Assembly: GCA_016200135.1 (NCBI GenBank)
Contig: JACQFI010000102.1
Span: 1-33,855 of the forward strand
DNA: 33,855 nt
Origin: Planctomycetota bacterium
GTDB taxonomy: Bacteria > Planctomycetota > SZUA-567 > H5-PLA8
Reading direction: 5' to 3'
The position numbers were made by a program, and so were the translations under genes. Shown here in pieces: positions 24,307 through 33,300 of this stretch (position 1 is its first letter; each line of letters opens with the position of its first letter). The notes under the pieces are model-generated. The model ran no database searches and had not been told where the DNA came from. It saw only the letters and a program-made list of their open reading frames with translations.

Positions 24307-24768
24307 ATGCGCTCCCCACCCGATAGACTCAAACTTTACGCGCTGTGCGCTTGCGGCTTGCTCTTTCTCGCTTGCTGCGGGCTGGGCGGGTTCTTGATTT
24401 ACTACAAATACATCCGCACTCCGCCGCCACCCTCGCCCGCCGCGCAACCGGTGGACATTACGAGCGAGCTAAAGGGTGCGCACGGAAAGGGCAAGGAGCT
24501 CTACCAGGTCGCGAAAGAGGCGCTCGACCAGGAGGATCTTCCCACCGCGCTGGAAAAGTTTATCGAAGCCCGGGATATCTGGGACTCCGCTTCAGGCAGG
24601 ATCGCGGAGCTCATGGAGAAACCGGAATACCAAAAGGAGAAATACAAGAGCTGGCAGAATACCGCGAGCCAGCTACAGTCCGATCTGCTGGTGGTGAACG
24701 ACGAGATCTTCAAACTCGAACAGCGCATTGCCCGGGAGAAAAACACCGCAACGTCGGCGCAGCAGTAA
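24307..24768 (+). CDS. Single-span membrane protein with helical tail, function unknown
   Basis: This 153-residue protein of unrecognised family has one membrane segment (about 10-33, CACGLLFLACCGLGGFLIYY), a Pro-rich linker (TPPPPSPAA), and then a helical region with two TPR-like helices (ELYQVAKEALDQEDLPTALE). The C-terminus is a likely coiled coil (SQLQSDLLVVNDEIFKLEQR). The Cys-rich membrane segment could allow lipidation, but no clear lipobox is present. It is divergent from the GH50-like gene and convergent with GH4. Only 12 bases separate its stop from that of GH4, so the two transcripts probably overlap. It resembles a small scaffold for a membrane complex, which is inference only. 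Confidence 0.7.
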   Translation: MRSPPDRLKLYALCACGLLFLACCGLGGFLIYYKYIRTPPPPSPAAQPVDITSELKGAHGKGKELYQVAKEALDQEDLPTALEKFIEARDIWDSASGRIAELMEKPEYQKEKYKSWQNTASQLQSDLLVVNDEIFKLEQRIAREKNTATSAQQ

Positions 24769-24780
24769 ACCAGGCGCGGC

Positions 24781-26268
24781 TTATGCCTTCGCGAGCACCC
24801 GCTTGGCGGAGCGCTTGCGCGCATCTTGGCCGTTGCCGTTCTTGGAATCGATACCCGGCGCCGAGGCCCCCTTCGCGTACCAGCCGCGCGGCATCCACGG
24901 TTCAAGATACGTGAGGAAGTCCTCGAGCAGCGGCTCGATGTCGTACAGGTCCCGCACGAACGGGTCGAGCATCAACGCCTGCTTGGCGAGCTGCCGGTCG
25001 CAGCCGAGCGCCGCGCGGATGTTCAGGTCGTGGATGGCGCACCAGCGTTCCACGAACGAATGCACGGCCGTGGGCAGTTTGATCGGATCGGCCGTGATCT
25101 TGCTGCCCTTTACGGTCGCGAGCACTTCTACGCACGCATCCTTGGGGATGCCTTTGATGAACTCGCCTGAGTTCAGAATGTTGAGCACGCGCGTGTAGGG
25201 CTCGCCGGTGAAATGCGCCCAGAGCAACTCGTGGGCGTGCTCGGTGGTGAGCAGGTGCAGATCGCCGACGGGTTCGGGGCCGTAGGTCCAGTAGTGGATG
25301 ATCTCGGGGCACTTGCGGCGGCCGTGCTGCGGGCGGCCGGGTTTGACCGCGTGTCGCTGGTGGAAGCCGAACTGTTCCATGCGCCGCGCGGTGAACCAGA
25401 ACGGGTAGAACTCCGCGAGATGGTCCTCGCCCGTCGAAGGCCACGCGCCGAGGATCTTGTACACGTCCTGCTGCAGCCGCACGGTCTCGCGGTGCGCGTT
25501 CAGGCCGTCTTCGAGCAGCGCGTCGGATTGCTGTGTGGCCGCGAGAATATCGTGGGTGCGCTCGGTACCTTTGATCCAGAGCTTCGTCACGAACGCCTGG
25601 TGGTTGACGCCGCCGATCTCCATCTCCACGTCGGCCTTCTTGCAGCGGAAGACCCCTGCGAAGTAGCGGAAGAGTTCGTCGGCCGAATGGCAGAGCCCGT
25701 ACACCGGCAGGCCGCTGTGCCGCGCCATGGCTCCGGTGAGCGCCGACATCGGGTTCGTGAAGTTGAGCATCGCCGCTTTCGGGCAGAGCTCTTCCATCTC
25801 CTTCACCAACTGCACTACGAACGGCACCGTGCGCAGGTTGCGCGCGAAGGCCGCGGGGCCGAGCGTATCGCCGATGCCGGTGGGGATGCCGTACTTGAAC
25901 GCGACCTCGGACGAGCGCGCGTCGGACTCGTCGCCGCCGATGGTGATGGAAAGCACCACGGCATCGGAGCCCTTGAGCGCCGTGCGGCGGTCGAGCGTGC
26001 GCAGGACGCGGATGTTCGTCTTCTTCTGGCGCGCGATCTTCTCGAGCAGGTCGGCGACGAGGTTCAGCGGCGCTTCGTCGATATCGTGAACGACGAGCTC
26101 GCAGTCCTCGAAGCCGCCGACGAGCAGCATGTCGCGCAGAACTTTGTGGATGAACTTATAGGACGCGCCGACGAAGCATATGCGCTTCCGTCCGCAGGTG
26201 CCTTTATTCTTGGTGAAAGGTTCCGGCACGCCAGTCCAGCCTGTGCCGCGCCCGACGATTTTGGCCAT
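24781..26268 (-). CDS. GH4-family glycosidase (NAD- and metal-dependent)
   Basis: This 495-residue enzyme belongs to family GH4, which cleaves alpha-galactosides, alpha-glucosides or related sugars by a redox mechanism using NAD+ and Mn2+. The N-terminal Rossmann strand is RICFVGASYKF (29-39), followed by LNFTNPMSALTGAMARHSGL and the metal-site residues GLCHS (Cys193) and GGVNHQAF (His223), as in characterised members. The first 28 residues, a basic and Gly/Thr-rich lead, are an extension not seen in typical members. A basic C-terminal tail (KRSAKRVLAKA) follows the catalytic domain. The ATG at 26268 has GGAG upstream. Cytoplasmic, with no signal peptide. Alpha-galactosidase or glucosidase is likely, but the substrate is unknown. 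Confidence 0.92.
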   Translation of the reverse strand: MAKIVGRGTGWTGVPEPFTKNKGTCGRKRICFVGASYKFIHKVLRDMLLVGGFEDCELVVHDIDEAPLNLVADLLEKIARQKKTNIRVLRTLDRRTALKGSDAVVLSITIGGDESDARSSEVAFKYGIPTGIGDTLGPAAFARNLRTVPFVVQLVKEMEELCPKAAMLNFTNPMSALTGAMARHSGLPVYGLCHSADELFRYFAGVFRCKKADVEMEIGGVNHQAFVTKLWIKGTERTHDILAATQQSDALLEDGLNAHRETVRLQQDVYKILGAWPSTGEDHLAEFYPFWFTARRMEQFGFHQRHAVKPGRPQHGRRKCPEIIHYWTYGPEPVGDLHLLTTEHAHELLWAHFTGEPYTRVLNILNSGEFIKGIPKDACVEVLATVKGSKITADPIKLPTAVHSFVERWCAIHDLNIRAALGCDRQLAKQALMLDPFVRDLYDIEPLLEDFLTYLEPWMPRGWYAKGASAPGIDSKNGNGQDARKRSAKRVLAKA

Positions 26269-26597
26269 GAATTTGAGCTCCTGAGTAGGTGCTATGAAGC
26301 GGTAGCTTTGAGATATTACCCCATAGAAAGGATAGGCGAGTCATTTTCTTCATATTTTCGTTCTAGCTTATAAAGTTCGTTTGGTTTTAATAACGAATAG
26401 CGCTTACTCTTTTGAATTGAAGGTTAAGATTCTAAACCACTATGACCAGCTCTGTTTGCAAAGAGGGAGCTAAGAGACTTATATATTGCAATGGAAAACA
26501 ACTCGGATTCGACGCAAGATTCATCTAGAAGAATACTCAAAGCTGAATTCATTCCCATTGTATGACTGAGTGCTCAAGTTGAAGAAGGTTCAATGCT
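26269..26597. other. AT-richer intergenic region
   Basis: These 329 bases are clearly less GC-rich than the flanking genes. The only possible signal is a weak promoter at 26456-26485 for the small membrane protein. I saw no RNA gene, no transposase remnant and no direct repeats that would mark an insertion. Confidence 0.6.
26456..26485 (+). promoter_or_regulatory. Weak candidate promoter of the small membrane protein gene
   Basis: TTGCAA (26456-26461) and TATATA (26480-26485) are separated by 18 bases, each a four-of-six match to consensus. The leader would be about 105 bases. Evidence is limited because AT-rich sequence gives such matches by chance. Confidence 0.3.
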
Positions 26598-26987
26598 ATG
26601 GACCTAACTCCAAGAAAAGCCATCGAAGCCGAAATCGAAAATGGACTGCGGTCCGGAAAGGATCCTAAAGAACTGATGGCTGCCCTGATTGAGAAGGGCT
26701 GGCCTGTTGAAGATGCGCGAATCATGGTAGCGAGAGGTTATGAGATTCTTCATCCTGGAGAGATTGCCAGCGTAGAGAAGAAGATCGTCCGGAGTGCCGG
26801 AGTCGGCACAATGAAAGTTGGGGCATTAGTCGCAGCGCTTGGCCTTGGTCTCACAGGGTTGAGCTATTTTCATGCCCAATGGTATCAGAGTTCGATGTTC
26901 ATTTACTTTCCCGGATTGATCTTGTGTGGATTCTTTGTTTTCTTGGGCGGTTTATACCAGTGGGTTTTCGGCCGAAGGCTAGACTGA
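26598..26987 (+). CDS. Small two-span membrane protein, function unknown
   Basis: This 129-residue protein has an N-terminal soluble helical part of about 65 residues (NGLRSGKDPKELMAALIEKG then PVEDARIMVARGYE) that looks like a helix-turn-helix-like adaptor seen in many small bacterial membrane proteins. Two membrane spans follow at about 73-91 and 100-120, and a short basic tail RRLD. I do not recognise a function. The codon use is less GC-rich than in neighbouring genes, and the gene lies in an AT-richer patch, so it may be acquired or under weaker selection. It stands alone between GH4 and GH130, which run on the other strand. Confidence 0.78.
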   Translation: MDLTPRKAIEAEIENGLRSGKDPKELMAALIEKGWPVEDARIMVARGYEILHPGEIASVEKKIVRSAGVGTMKVGALVAALGLGLTGLSYFHAQWYQSSMFIYFPGLILCGFFVFLGGLYQWVFGRRLD

Positions 26988-27034
26988 GGATTTGCAATCG
27001 GGTCATCACTCGCCAATGAATTCTTCTTGAAAAG

Positions 27035-28249
27035 TTACTTTCTCATTGGCTTGAACAAATTGTTTGATTCCATCAGTCTCAAATTCTTTGCAATCAATTC
27101 GCAGCGCTGCTGCACGCACGCGGCGGAGCGCAGCGGGTCCTCGGGCGTGTTCAGCACGTAATCGAGCAGGCGTTCCACCGAAGTTGCTGCGACGTGGCAG
27201 CGCGTGTCGGAACTCGCGTAGTAGATGAACAGCGAGCCGTCCTTGCGCGCGACCGCGGCGTTGCAGAAGGTCACGTTTGAGACGTCGCCGACGCGTTCCT
27301 CGCCTTCGGGCGCGATCAGGTAACCGCCCGGCCGGTGCGTGACGCGGTTGGGGTCCTTTAGGTCGCTCAAGAATGCGTAGATCACGTATCGCAGGCCCGC
27401 GGCGGTGTTACGCACGCCGTGGGCGATATGCAGCCAACCTTTCGCCGTCTTGATGGGGGCGGGGCCCTGGCCGTTCTTCACTTCCTTAATCGTGTGATAG
27501 ACGCGCGCGTCCATGATCTTCTCGTCGTGAACTTCCGCGCCGTCGATCTTGTCCGCGAGCGCCCAGCCGATGCCGCCGCCGGAGCCCGCGGTGATGAAGT
27601 CGTCCTGCGGGCGCGTGTAAAAGGCGTACTTGCCGTCGACGAATTCCGGGTGCAGCACCACGTTGCGCTGCTGCGGGCTGCGCGATTTGAAATCCGGCAG
27701 GCGCTCCCACTTTTTCAGGTCCTTCGTGCGCGCGATGCCGCACTGCGCGGTGGCCGTGGACGTATCGCCGCGCGGCGCCTTGGGGTCCTTGCGCTCGGTG
27801 CAGAAGAGCCCGTAGATCCAGCCGTCCTCGTGCTTGACCAGGCGCATGTCGTAGACGTTGGTGTCGGGTTCCGCGGTCTCGGGCATCGTTACCGGGTAAT
27901 CCCAGAAACGGAAGCCGTCGACGGGGCTCTTGCTCGCGGCCACGGCGAAAAAGGACTTGCGGTCGAGGCCCTCGACGCGCGCCATGAGGTAGATCGTGCC
28001 GTCGAGTTCGATCGCGCCGGGGTTCAAGACTGCGTTGATGCCGAGGCGTTCCAATAGGAATGGATTCGCTTTCTCGTTGAGGTCGAAGCGCCAGAAGAGC
28101 GGCGCGTGGTCGCGCGTGAGCACAGGATTGCGGTAGCGTTCGAAGACGCCGTTGTTCCAGTTTTTATCGACGCTATTTTTGCGCTTAATGAGTTTCGCAT
28201 GTTGCGCGGTGAGCGCCTTTAGGCGCGGCGTGAAAACCTTGCTTGGCAT
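27035..28249 (-). CDS. GH130-family phosphorylase (mannosylglucose phosphorylase-like)
   Basis: This 404-residue protein matches family GH130, which splits beta-mannosides with phosphate to give mannose 1-phosphate. It shows the N-terminal LKALTAQHAKLIKRKN, then RYRNPVLTRDHAP (39-51), AVLNPGAIELDGTIYLMARVEG in part, and NVYDMRLV with the likely proton-donor Asp134. The catalytic Asp of a characterised 4-O-beta-D-mannosyl-D-glucose phosphorylase sits at nearly the same position, so that activity is the first guess. The phosphate-binding Arg/His/Lys residues cannot be fixed by eye. Cytoplasmic, no signal peptide. It is on the same strand as GH4 and GH50 but separated by the small membrane protein gene, so a shared transcript is doubtful. 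Confidence 0.88.
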   Translation of the reverse strand: MPSKVFTPRLKALTAQHAKLIKRKNSVDKNWNNGVFERYRNPVLTRDHAPLFWRFDLNEKANPFLLERLGINAVLNPGAIELDGTIYLMARVEGLDRKSFFAVAASKSPVDGFRFWDYPVTMPETAEPDTNVYDMRLVKHEDGWIYGLFCTERKDPKAPRGDTSTATAQCGIARTKDLKKWERLPDFKSRSPQQRNVVLHPEFVDGKYAFYTRPQDDFITAGSGGGIGWALADKIDGAEVHDEKIMDARVYHTIKEVKNGQGPAPIKTAKGWLHIAHGVRNTAAGLRYVIYAFLSDLKDPNRVTHRPGGYLIAPEGEERVGDVSNVTFCNAAVARKDGSLFIYYASSDTRCHVAATSVERLLDYVLNTPEDPLRSAACVQQRCELIAKNLRLMESNNLFKPMRK

Positions 28250-28452
28250 AGAGGGCGCTCCCGTAGAATGGATTGAAGTGCGGCAAACGTAAGGTTTGGA
28301 CGGGAGGTGTCAAGGATTCGGACGCTGGTTTTCTTCGCGAGATTGTAAAGCAAATTCAACATCTTGGGAAAACCGTGTGCTGGTTCTTGGGGTACTTAAC
28401 GTTAGACTGAATGAGAAACTTGCCAGAAGGACTATTCTTGAAGGGGCGCACC

Positions 28453-29217
28453 ATGCGTTTTATTACAATTATATTCGCGCTAGCTGCATGTGTGGCCGCG
28501 AACTGCCCAAGTGCACGGGCTTCCGAAGAGGCGCAGAAGCGAACGGAGTTCAACGATCTTTATAAGAAGGGCCAGGCCAAAGAAGCGCTCGAGAAACTCG
28601 CCGGCTGCCGCGAACCCGACAGCCTGCAACTGATCGCGAAGGTCGCCGCCGGGGAACCCAACCAGAGCGTGGCCACGCAGGCGTTGGACATGCTGATGGG
28701 CTTGGACGATGTCGACTCGAACATCGCGCAGATCATCGCGCGCGTCTTCCAGGGCGCGACCAGCTTCGACCGCAAGCTGGCGTACGCCGAGAAGCTGTCC
28801 GGCATGGCCTTCAAGTACCACACGCTGGCGGTGATGGTCCAGTACGTGGCCGGCATGGATTACCCTGAGTCGTCCAAGGAAGCGCTCGACCGGATTCAGA
28901 AGGAGATCGATAGCCTTTCAGGGGCGGCGCGAAAGGACATGGGCTTGCTCTCCAAGATTCGCGGTTTAGAGAAGCAGATCGAGGACATCAAGAAGAACCC
29001 GGAGCCGCTCGACGCCAAGCACGGGAAGTACGAGTCGCTTGTCGCGAGCATCGGGAAACTCGCCGGCACCACCTTTAAGGTGGACCGCAAGTTCCCTAAA
29101 TTCATCGCGGCATGGTGGGGCACGCAGCAGGCCGATTTCCTGAATCAGGACGGCATCACCATCGCTCTGAAACGCAAGGCTGCCGCAGAAGCCAAGAAGC
29201 AGGCCGCAGGCAAATAG
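28453..29217 (+). CDS. Secreted helical (HEAT-like) protein, function unknown
   Basis: This 254-residue protein has a signal peptide (core FITIIFALAACVAA, cleavage near ARA-SEE, residue 23). The mature part is helical: an early EFNDLYKKGQAKEALEKLAG, HEAT-like GEPNQSVATQALDMLMGL, and a long charged helix (DRIQKEIDSLSGAARKDMG). The C-terminus has FPKFIAAWWGTQQADF, a Trp-Trp motif like those of the other secreted HEAT-like proteins of this window. The ATG at 28453 fits the signal peptide; a longer frame from 28411 would add 14 residues before it. It is divergent from GH130 and convergent with the PhyH-type gene (12-base gap). A scaffold or binding role in the periplasm is inferred. Confidence 0.78.
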   Translation: MRFITIIFALAACVAANCPSARASEEAQKRTEFNDLYKKGQAKEALEKLAGCREPDSLQLIAKVAAGEPNQSVATQALDMLMGLDDVDSNIAQIIARVFQGATSFDRKLAYAEKLSGMAFKYHTLAVMVQYVAGMDYPESSKEALDRIQKEIDSLSGAARKDMGLLSKIRGLEKQIEDIKKNPEPLDAKHGKYESLVASIGKLAGTTFKVDRKFPKFIAAWWGTQQADFLNQDGITIALKRKAAAEAKKQAAGK

Positions 29218-29229
29218 CCGCTCTGTACC

Positions 29230-30015
29230 TTAGACGCCCGCCAACGCGTCCTGGCGCTTCGCCCATTCCAGCACCGCACTGTCCGGAACTTTCTTCAACG
29301 GAGTGTACGCCGGGTGACGCGTCACCTTGTACGGGCTGTTGTGCCGGGTGTTATAACAGCAGATCAGCGACCAGCGCGGGTTGGGCGAGCGGTTCTGGTC
29401 CGAACGGTGCAGCGTATTCCCGTGGAAGAAGACCGCGGTTCCGGGTTCGGTCTCGCAGTAGACCAACTCCAGGCGCTTCATGGCCTCATTGACGCGCTCC
29501 ATGTTGGCGCCGGCCTGGTCGCCCGTGGTTCCATGATTAATTCGCCCCAGCTTGTGGCTGCCTTTCAGGACCTGGAGGCAACCGTTCTCCTTGTTCGCGC
29601 GGTCCACCGAGATCAGGCAGCTCGCGATATCCGGGTAGAGGCAGCCCATCTCGTACCAGTAGCCGTAGTCCTGGTGCCATTCCCACGCGCCGCCGACGAG
29701 GGGCTCCTTGAGCATCATCTTCGAGTGCCAGTGGTAGACTTCGTCGCCGAGCAGCGTCTCCATCGAAGTGACGATGCGTTCGGAGCGGGCGATCGTGCCG
29801 TACAGGTCGTCGCCGGGCTCGTTCCACAGCGCGAGTTTGCTCACGGCGCCCGTGGCGTCCTTGCGGCCGTAGGCGTTCTTCTCGAGATCGCGGTCGGCCT
29901 TGGCGGTCTTTAGAAGGAGATCCATCTCCTGCTTGTTGAAGAGCCCCGGCACGAGGAGGTAGCCATCGCGGTGGAACTGTGCGGCGAGGGACTCGGTCAA
30001 TTTGAATGCGGTCAA
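29230..30015 (-). CDS. PhyH-family Fe(II)/2-oxoglutarate-dependent dioxygenase
   Basis: This 261-residue enzyme belongs to the phytanoyl-CoA dioxygenase-like family, which hydroxylates small molecules using iron and 2-oxoglutarate. The iron ligands are visible: WHQDYGYW (His114, Asp116) and the later His203 in FFHGNTLHRSDQNRS, with Arg214 in NPRWSL as a candidate for binding the co-substrate. The N-terminal FHRDGYLLVPGLF is the usual family start. It begins at a TTG codon (30015) with GGAGG six bases upstream; no better ATG lies in frame. A near-consensus promoter precedes it. The substrate is unknown; members act on lipids, natural products and phosphonates. Confidence 0.92.
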   Translation of the reverse strand: MTAFKLTESLAAQFHRDGYLLVPGLFNKQEMDLLLKTAKADRDLEKNAYGRKDATGAVSKLALWNEPGDDLYGTIARSERIVTSMETLLGDEVYHWHSKMMLKEPLVGGAWEWHQDYGYWYEMGCLYPDIASCLISVDRANKENGCLQVLKGSHKLGRINHGTTGDQAGANMERVNEAMKRLELVYCETEPGTAVFFHGNTLHRSDQNRSPNPRWSLICCYNTRHNSPYKVTRHPAYTPLKKVPDSAVLEWAKRQDALAGV

Positions 30016-30399
30016 GGTTCACCTCCCAGAGTGGGTTCTTCGCACTACATATAACTATCATATAAGTAAAATATAAGTTTGTCAAGAGTGAATCTGCGCA
30101 CAAAGCCATATTATAACTCGTGCGATTCTAAAACGTTGCAGAAACAAACAGAGAAGGTAAAAACGTTGGCGCAGCGAACGAATGGAACGTTGCCAAAGGC
30201 AAGAGCAGAGGTATTTGGAGAGAAAAATCGTCCTCCGCTCGCGAGCTTATCCTGCAATCATCTATGAGGTTACGCAAGTCCCGCGTCTTTCCATTTGGCC
30301 CCGCACTGCAATCCTGATAATTTGGGGGGCTGGATTTGCTATCTGAATCTCGGTTGCCGTGTTTGAAGTTCGGTTTGTGGGAAGAAGGAAGGGCCGGCC
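30016..30399. other. Divergent intergenic region before the kinase gene
   Basis: These 384 bases are less GC-rich than the genes and include AT-rich runs. The left part is the PhyH-gene promoter and leader. For the kinase gene I see only weak possibilities near 30318 (GATAAT without a good -35 box). A 62-codon open frame at 30079-30267 has no supporting features. Confidence 0.55.
30057..30085 (-). promoter_or_regulatory. Near-consensus sigma-70 promoter of the PhyH-type gene
   Basis: Read on the minus strand, TTGACA (30085-30080) is followed after exactly 17 bases by TATGAT (30062-30057), a five-of-six match. The spacer is AT-rich. Transcription would start near 30050, about 35 bases before the TTG start codon. 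Confidence 0.8.
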
Positions 30400-33300
30400 A
30401 TGTCCATGGATAACCTCCCCAGCATCATCGGCAATTGCCGCCTGATCTCCAAGGTCGGTCAGGGCGGGATGGGGGCGGTCTATCGCGCCACCCACGAGAC
30501 GCTCGGCCGCGAAGTCGCGATCAAGATGCTGCCCACGGAGTTCACGCAGCAGAACGAGTACATCCAGCGCTTCCTCCGCGAAGCACGCGCCGCCGCGCAA
30601 CTGAAGCACCCCAATATCGTTCAGGTGTACGATGCCGGCGAGCAAGGCGGCCGCTACTACATCGCGATGGAGTTCGTCGACGGCACGAGCCTCTCGGCGA
30701 CGCTGAAGGAACGCGGTCCGCTCTCGGAAACCGATGGCCTCCGGCTGATGATCCATGCCGCGCATGGCTTGGCGGCCGCGCATGCGTTGAACTTGGTCCA
30801 CCGCGACATCAAGCCCGAGAACCTGATGCTCGGCAAGGACGGGGTGCTCAAGATCGCGGACTTCGGCCTCGTCACCGCGATCCGCAAGGACGAGCACCTC
30901 ACCCAGGACGGCGCGATGCTGGGCACGCCGGCCTACATGAGCCCCGAGCAGTGCGAGGGCGTTCCGGCCGATTCGCGCTCGGATATCTATTCGCTGGGCG
31001 CCACCTTTTACCGTCTGATGACCGGCAACGCGCCGTTTTCGGCTGCGACGCCCATTGGCGTGCTCTTCAAACACAAGCACGAACCCGCGCCGGATGCGCG
31101 TTCGGTCAATCCCGCGATCAGCGAGGCCACCGCGCAGGTCCTCCTTAAGATGATGGCCAAGCGGCCGGAAGACCGTTTCCAGAGCGCCGCCGAGGTCGCC
31201 GCGCTTGCGGAAGCGATTCTGCAGGGACAGCGGCCGGTGATTCACCTTCCGGCGCAAGGCCCGGGCGTCTCCGTGCCGGGCAGCACGCCCTCGGTCGGCA
31301 TGGTGAGCCAAGGCACCGGCGGCATACATTCCGCTCCGACGCACGCGTACACGCCCGCCCCCGCAGGCGCCGCGAACACACCCACGTGGATGCCGCAGCC
31401 CGTGGCTTCGAGTGTGACGCCCATGCCGTCGGGCGCGACGCCCGGCATGCAAGGCGTTTACACGCCGGTGGGCATACAGGCGGTAACGCCATCGCAATTT
31501 GGCCCTACGCTGGTCAGCGGTGCACAGCCCGCGGTGGTCCCCGGAACCACTATCATGCAGCCGCCGCCGCGCAGCGCGGCTGGTTTGATCGCCGCCGCAG
31601 CCGTGATCTTTTTCCTGCTGCTCGCGGGCGGCGCGTATTACGGCCTGGTCCTCTATCCGCAGGGGCAGATCGAGCAGGCCATGCGCAAGGCTCAGGACAT
31701 GCAGATGCTAAAGCAGTACGAGGCCGCCATTCAAACCCTCGAAGCTGCGAACGCCCGCTATCCGGACGCGAACGAACTCAAGGCGAAGCGCGACGCCATC
31801 GAGGCCGTCTGGATCCAGGAGCGCGTCGCGAAGCTAAAGGAATCCGCGCGCGCCTCGCTCGAATTGAGCAAGCACGACGATGCGGTGAAGGCCTGCGCGG
31901 ACGCGCTCGCCCTTGAAGTGCGCGGCAAGACGCTGCCGGGATTCTCCACCGACGAGGCTCTCCCAGCGCTAAAGAGGAAAGCCGAGGATTTGCGCGACTT
32001 CACCAAGTTCATGGACATGGGCGCCGCCGCCATGAAGGACAAGCGCTTCCCCGATGCCGTCGCGGCCTACCAGGAAGCCGTAAGTTTCGAGGCCAAGCCC
32101 GGACGCGAGGCCGCCACCGCGGCCACCCGCGCGAGCTTCGAGGGGTACCTCGCCGACGAAACGAAGTACGAGAAGCAGATGAATTTCCCGGCTGCGCTCG
32201 AGGCCGCCAATAAGGCCGCGGAACTCAAGGTCGAGGACATCGCCCAGCTTCAAGAGCGGATTAAGAAGCGGATTCAGCACGACAAGACCGTCGCCGATGC
32301 GGAAGCCGAACAGAAGAACGGCAATCTGCGCGCCGCCGCAACGAAACTGGAACAGGCTGCCGCGATCGCGCCCGACGACAGCGCGGGGGAAGTGCTGCGC
32401 AGCCGCGCGCACGAACTGGTCGCCGAGGCCGACTATCAGGACGGCATGACTAAAGGCAAGGCGGCCCTGCTGAGCAAGAAGTGGGTGGATGCCGAAGCGG
32501 CCTTTAAACTGGCCGAAGCCGCGAAGCCCAAGGACCCTCTCGCCACGAAGCTCCACGGCCAAGCCCTGGCCGGCGCCTTGGCCGACAAGGCCGCCTACGC
32601 CGCTCAGGCGCACAACTGGCAGGAGGCCGTGCAGATGTACCGGGGCGCTGCGGAGCAAGACCCCGAGAACGCGGAATACGCCCAAGGCGCGCTCGAGGCC
32701 GAGAAGAAGATCGCGGAAATCGACAAGCTCTCCAAAGAAGCGCGCGATGCCGAAGCCGGAGCCAAGTGGGAAGATGCCGCCGCCAAGTACACTATTCTGG
32801 CCGGGCTCGACGGGACGCAGAAGACCACCTACGAACAGCGCGCCAATAACGCGAAGTTCGAGTCCGCGATGGGCAAGTCGCGCGCGCTCGCCGCTTCAGG
32901 CAAACTTGACGACGCTCTGAAGGCCGCGCAGTCCGCCATGACCTACGATCCCACAGGCGGCCAGAAGGCGCAGGTCGAGATCGAGGCGTTGAAAGGCCGC
33001 ATCGCGGCGATGCATGCAGCGGCTTCCCGTGAAAAAGCCGTGGAGACCGCTACGCAATTGGTGAGGGACGGCAAGATCACTGCGGCCCTCGGGCTCCTGT
33101 CCGATGCCGCCAAGGCCGATCCCGGAAACAACCAAACCTCGACGCTCAAGCTTTCGCTCGAGGACGTGGCTGCGATCGAGAAGGCATACACGCGCCTAGA
33201 AGAGATCCGGCAGGACGCTCGCGCCGCCATCGACATGGCGCTGACCTGCGACAAGGACGACAAGAAGATGAATTCCTGGAAGGCCTCCGTCGACGAATGG

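Noticed and set aside
25213..26373. 386-codon plus-strand open frame
   Set aside because: It is antisense to the GH4 gene and has no motif.
26598..26987. Small membrane protein as a toxin or holin
   Set aside because: No partner gene, and the soluble N-terminal half is too long and ordered for a typical small toxin.
30079..30267. 62-codon open frame in the gap before the right kinase
   Set aside because: It overlaps the PhyH-gene promoter, has no ribosome site and no recognisable feature.
30262..31497. 411-codon minus-strand open frame
   Set aside because: It is antisense to the kinase domain and linker of the right kinase.
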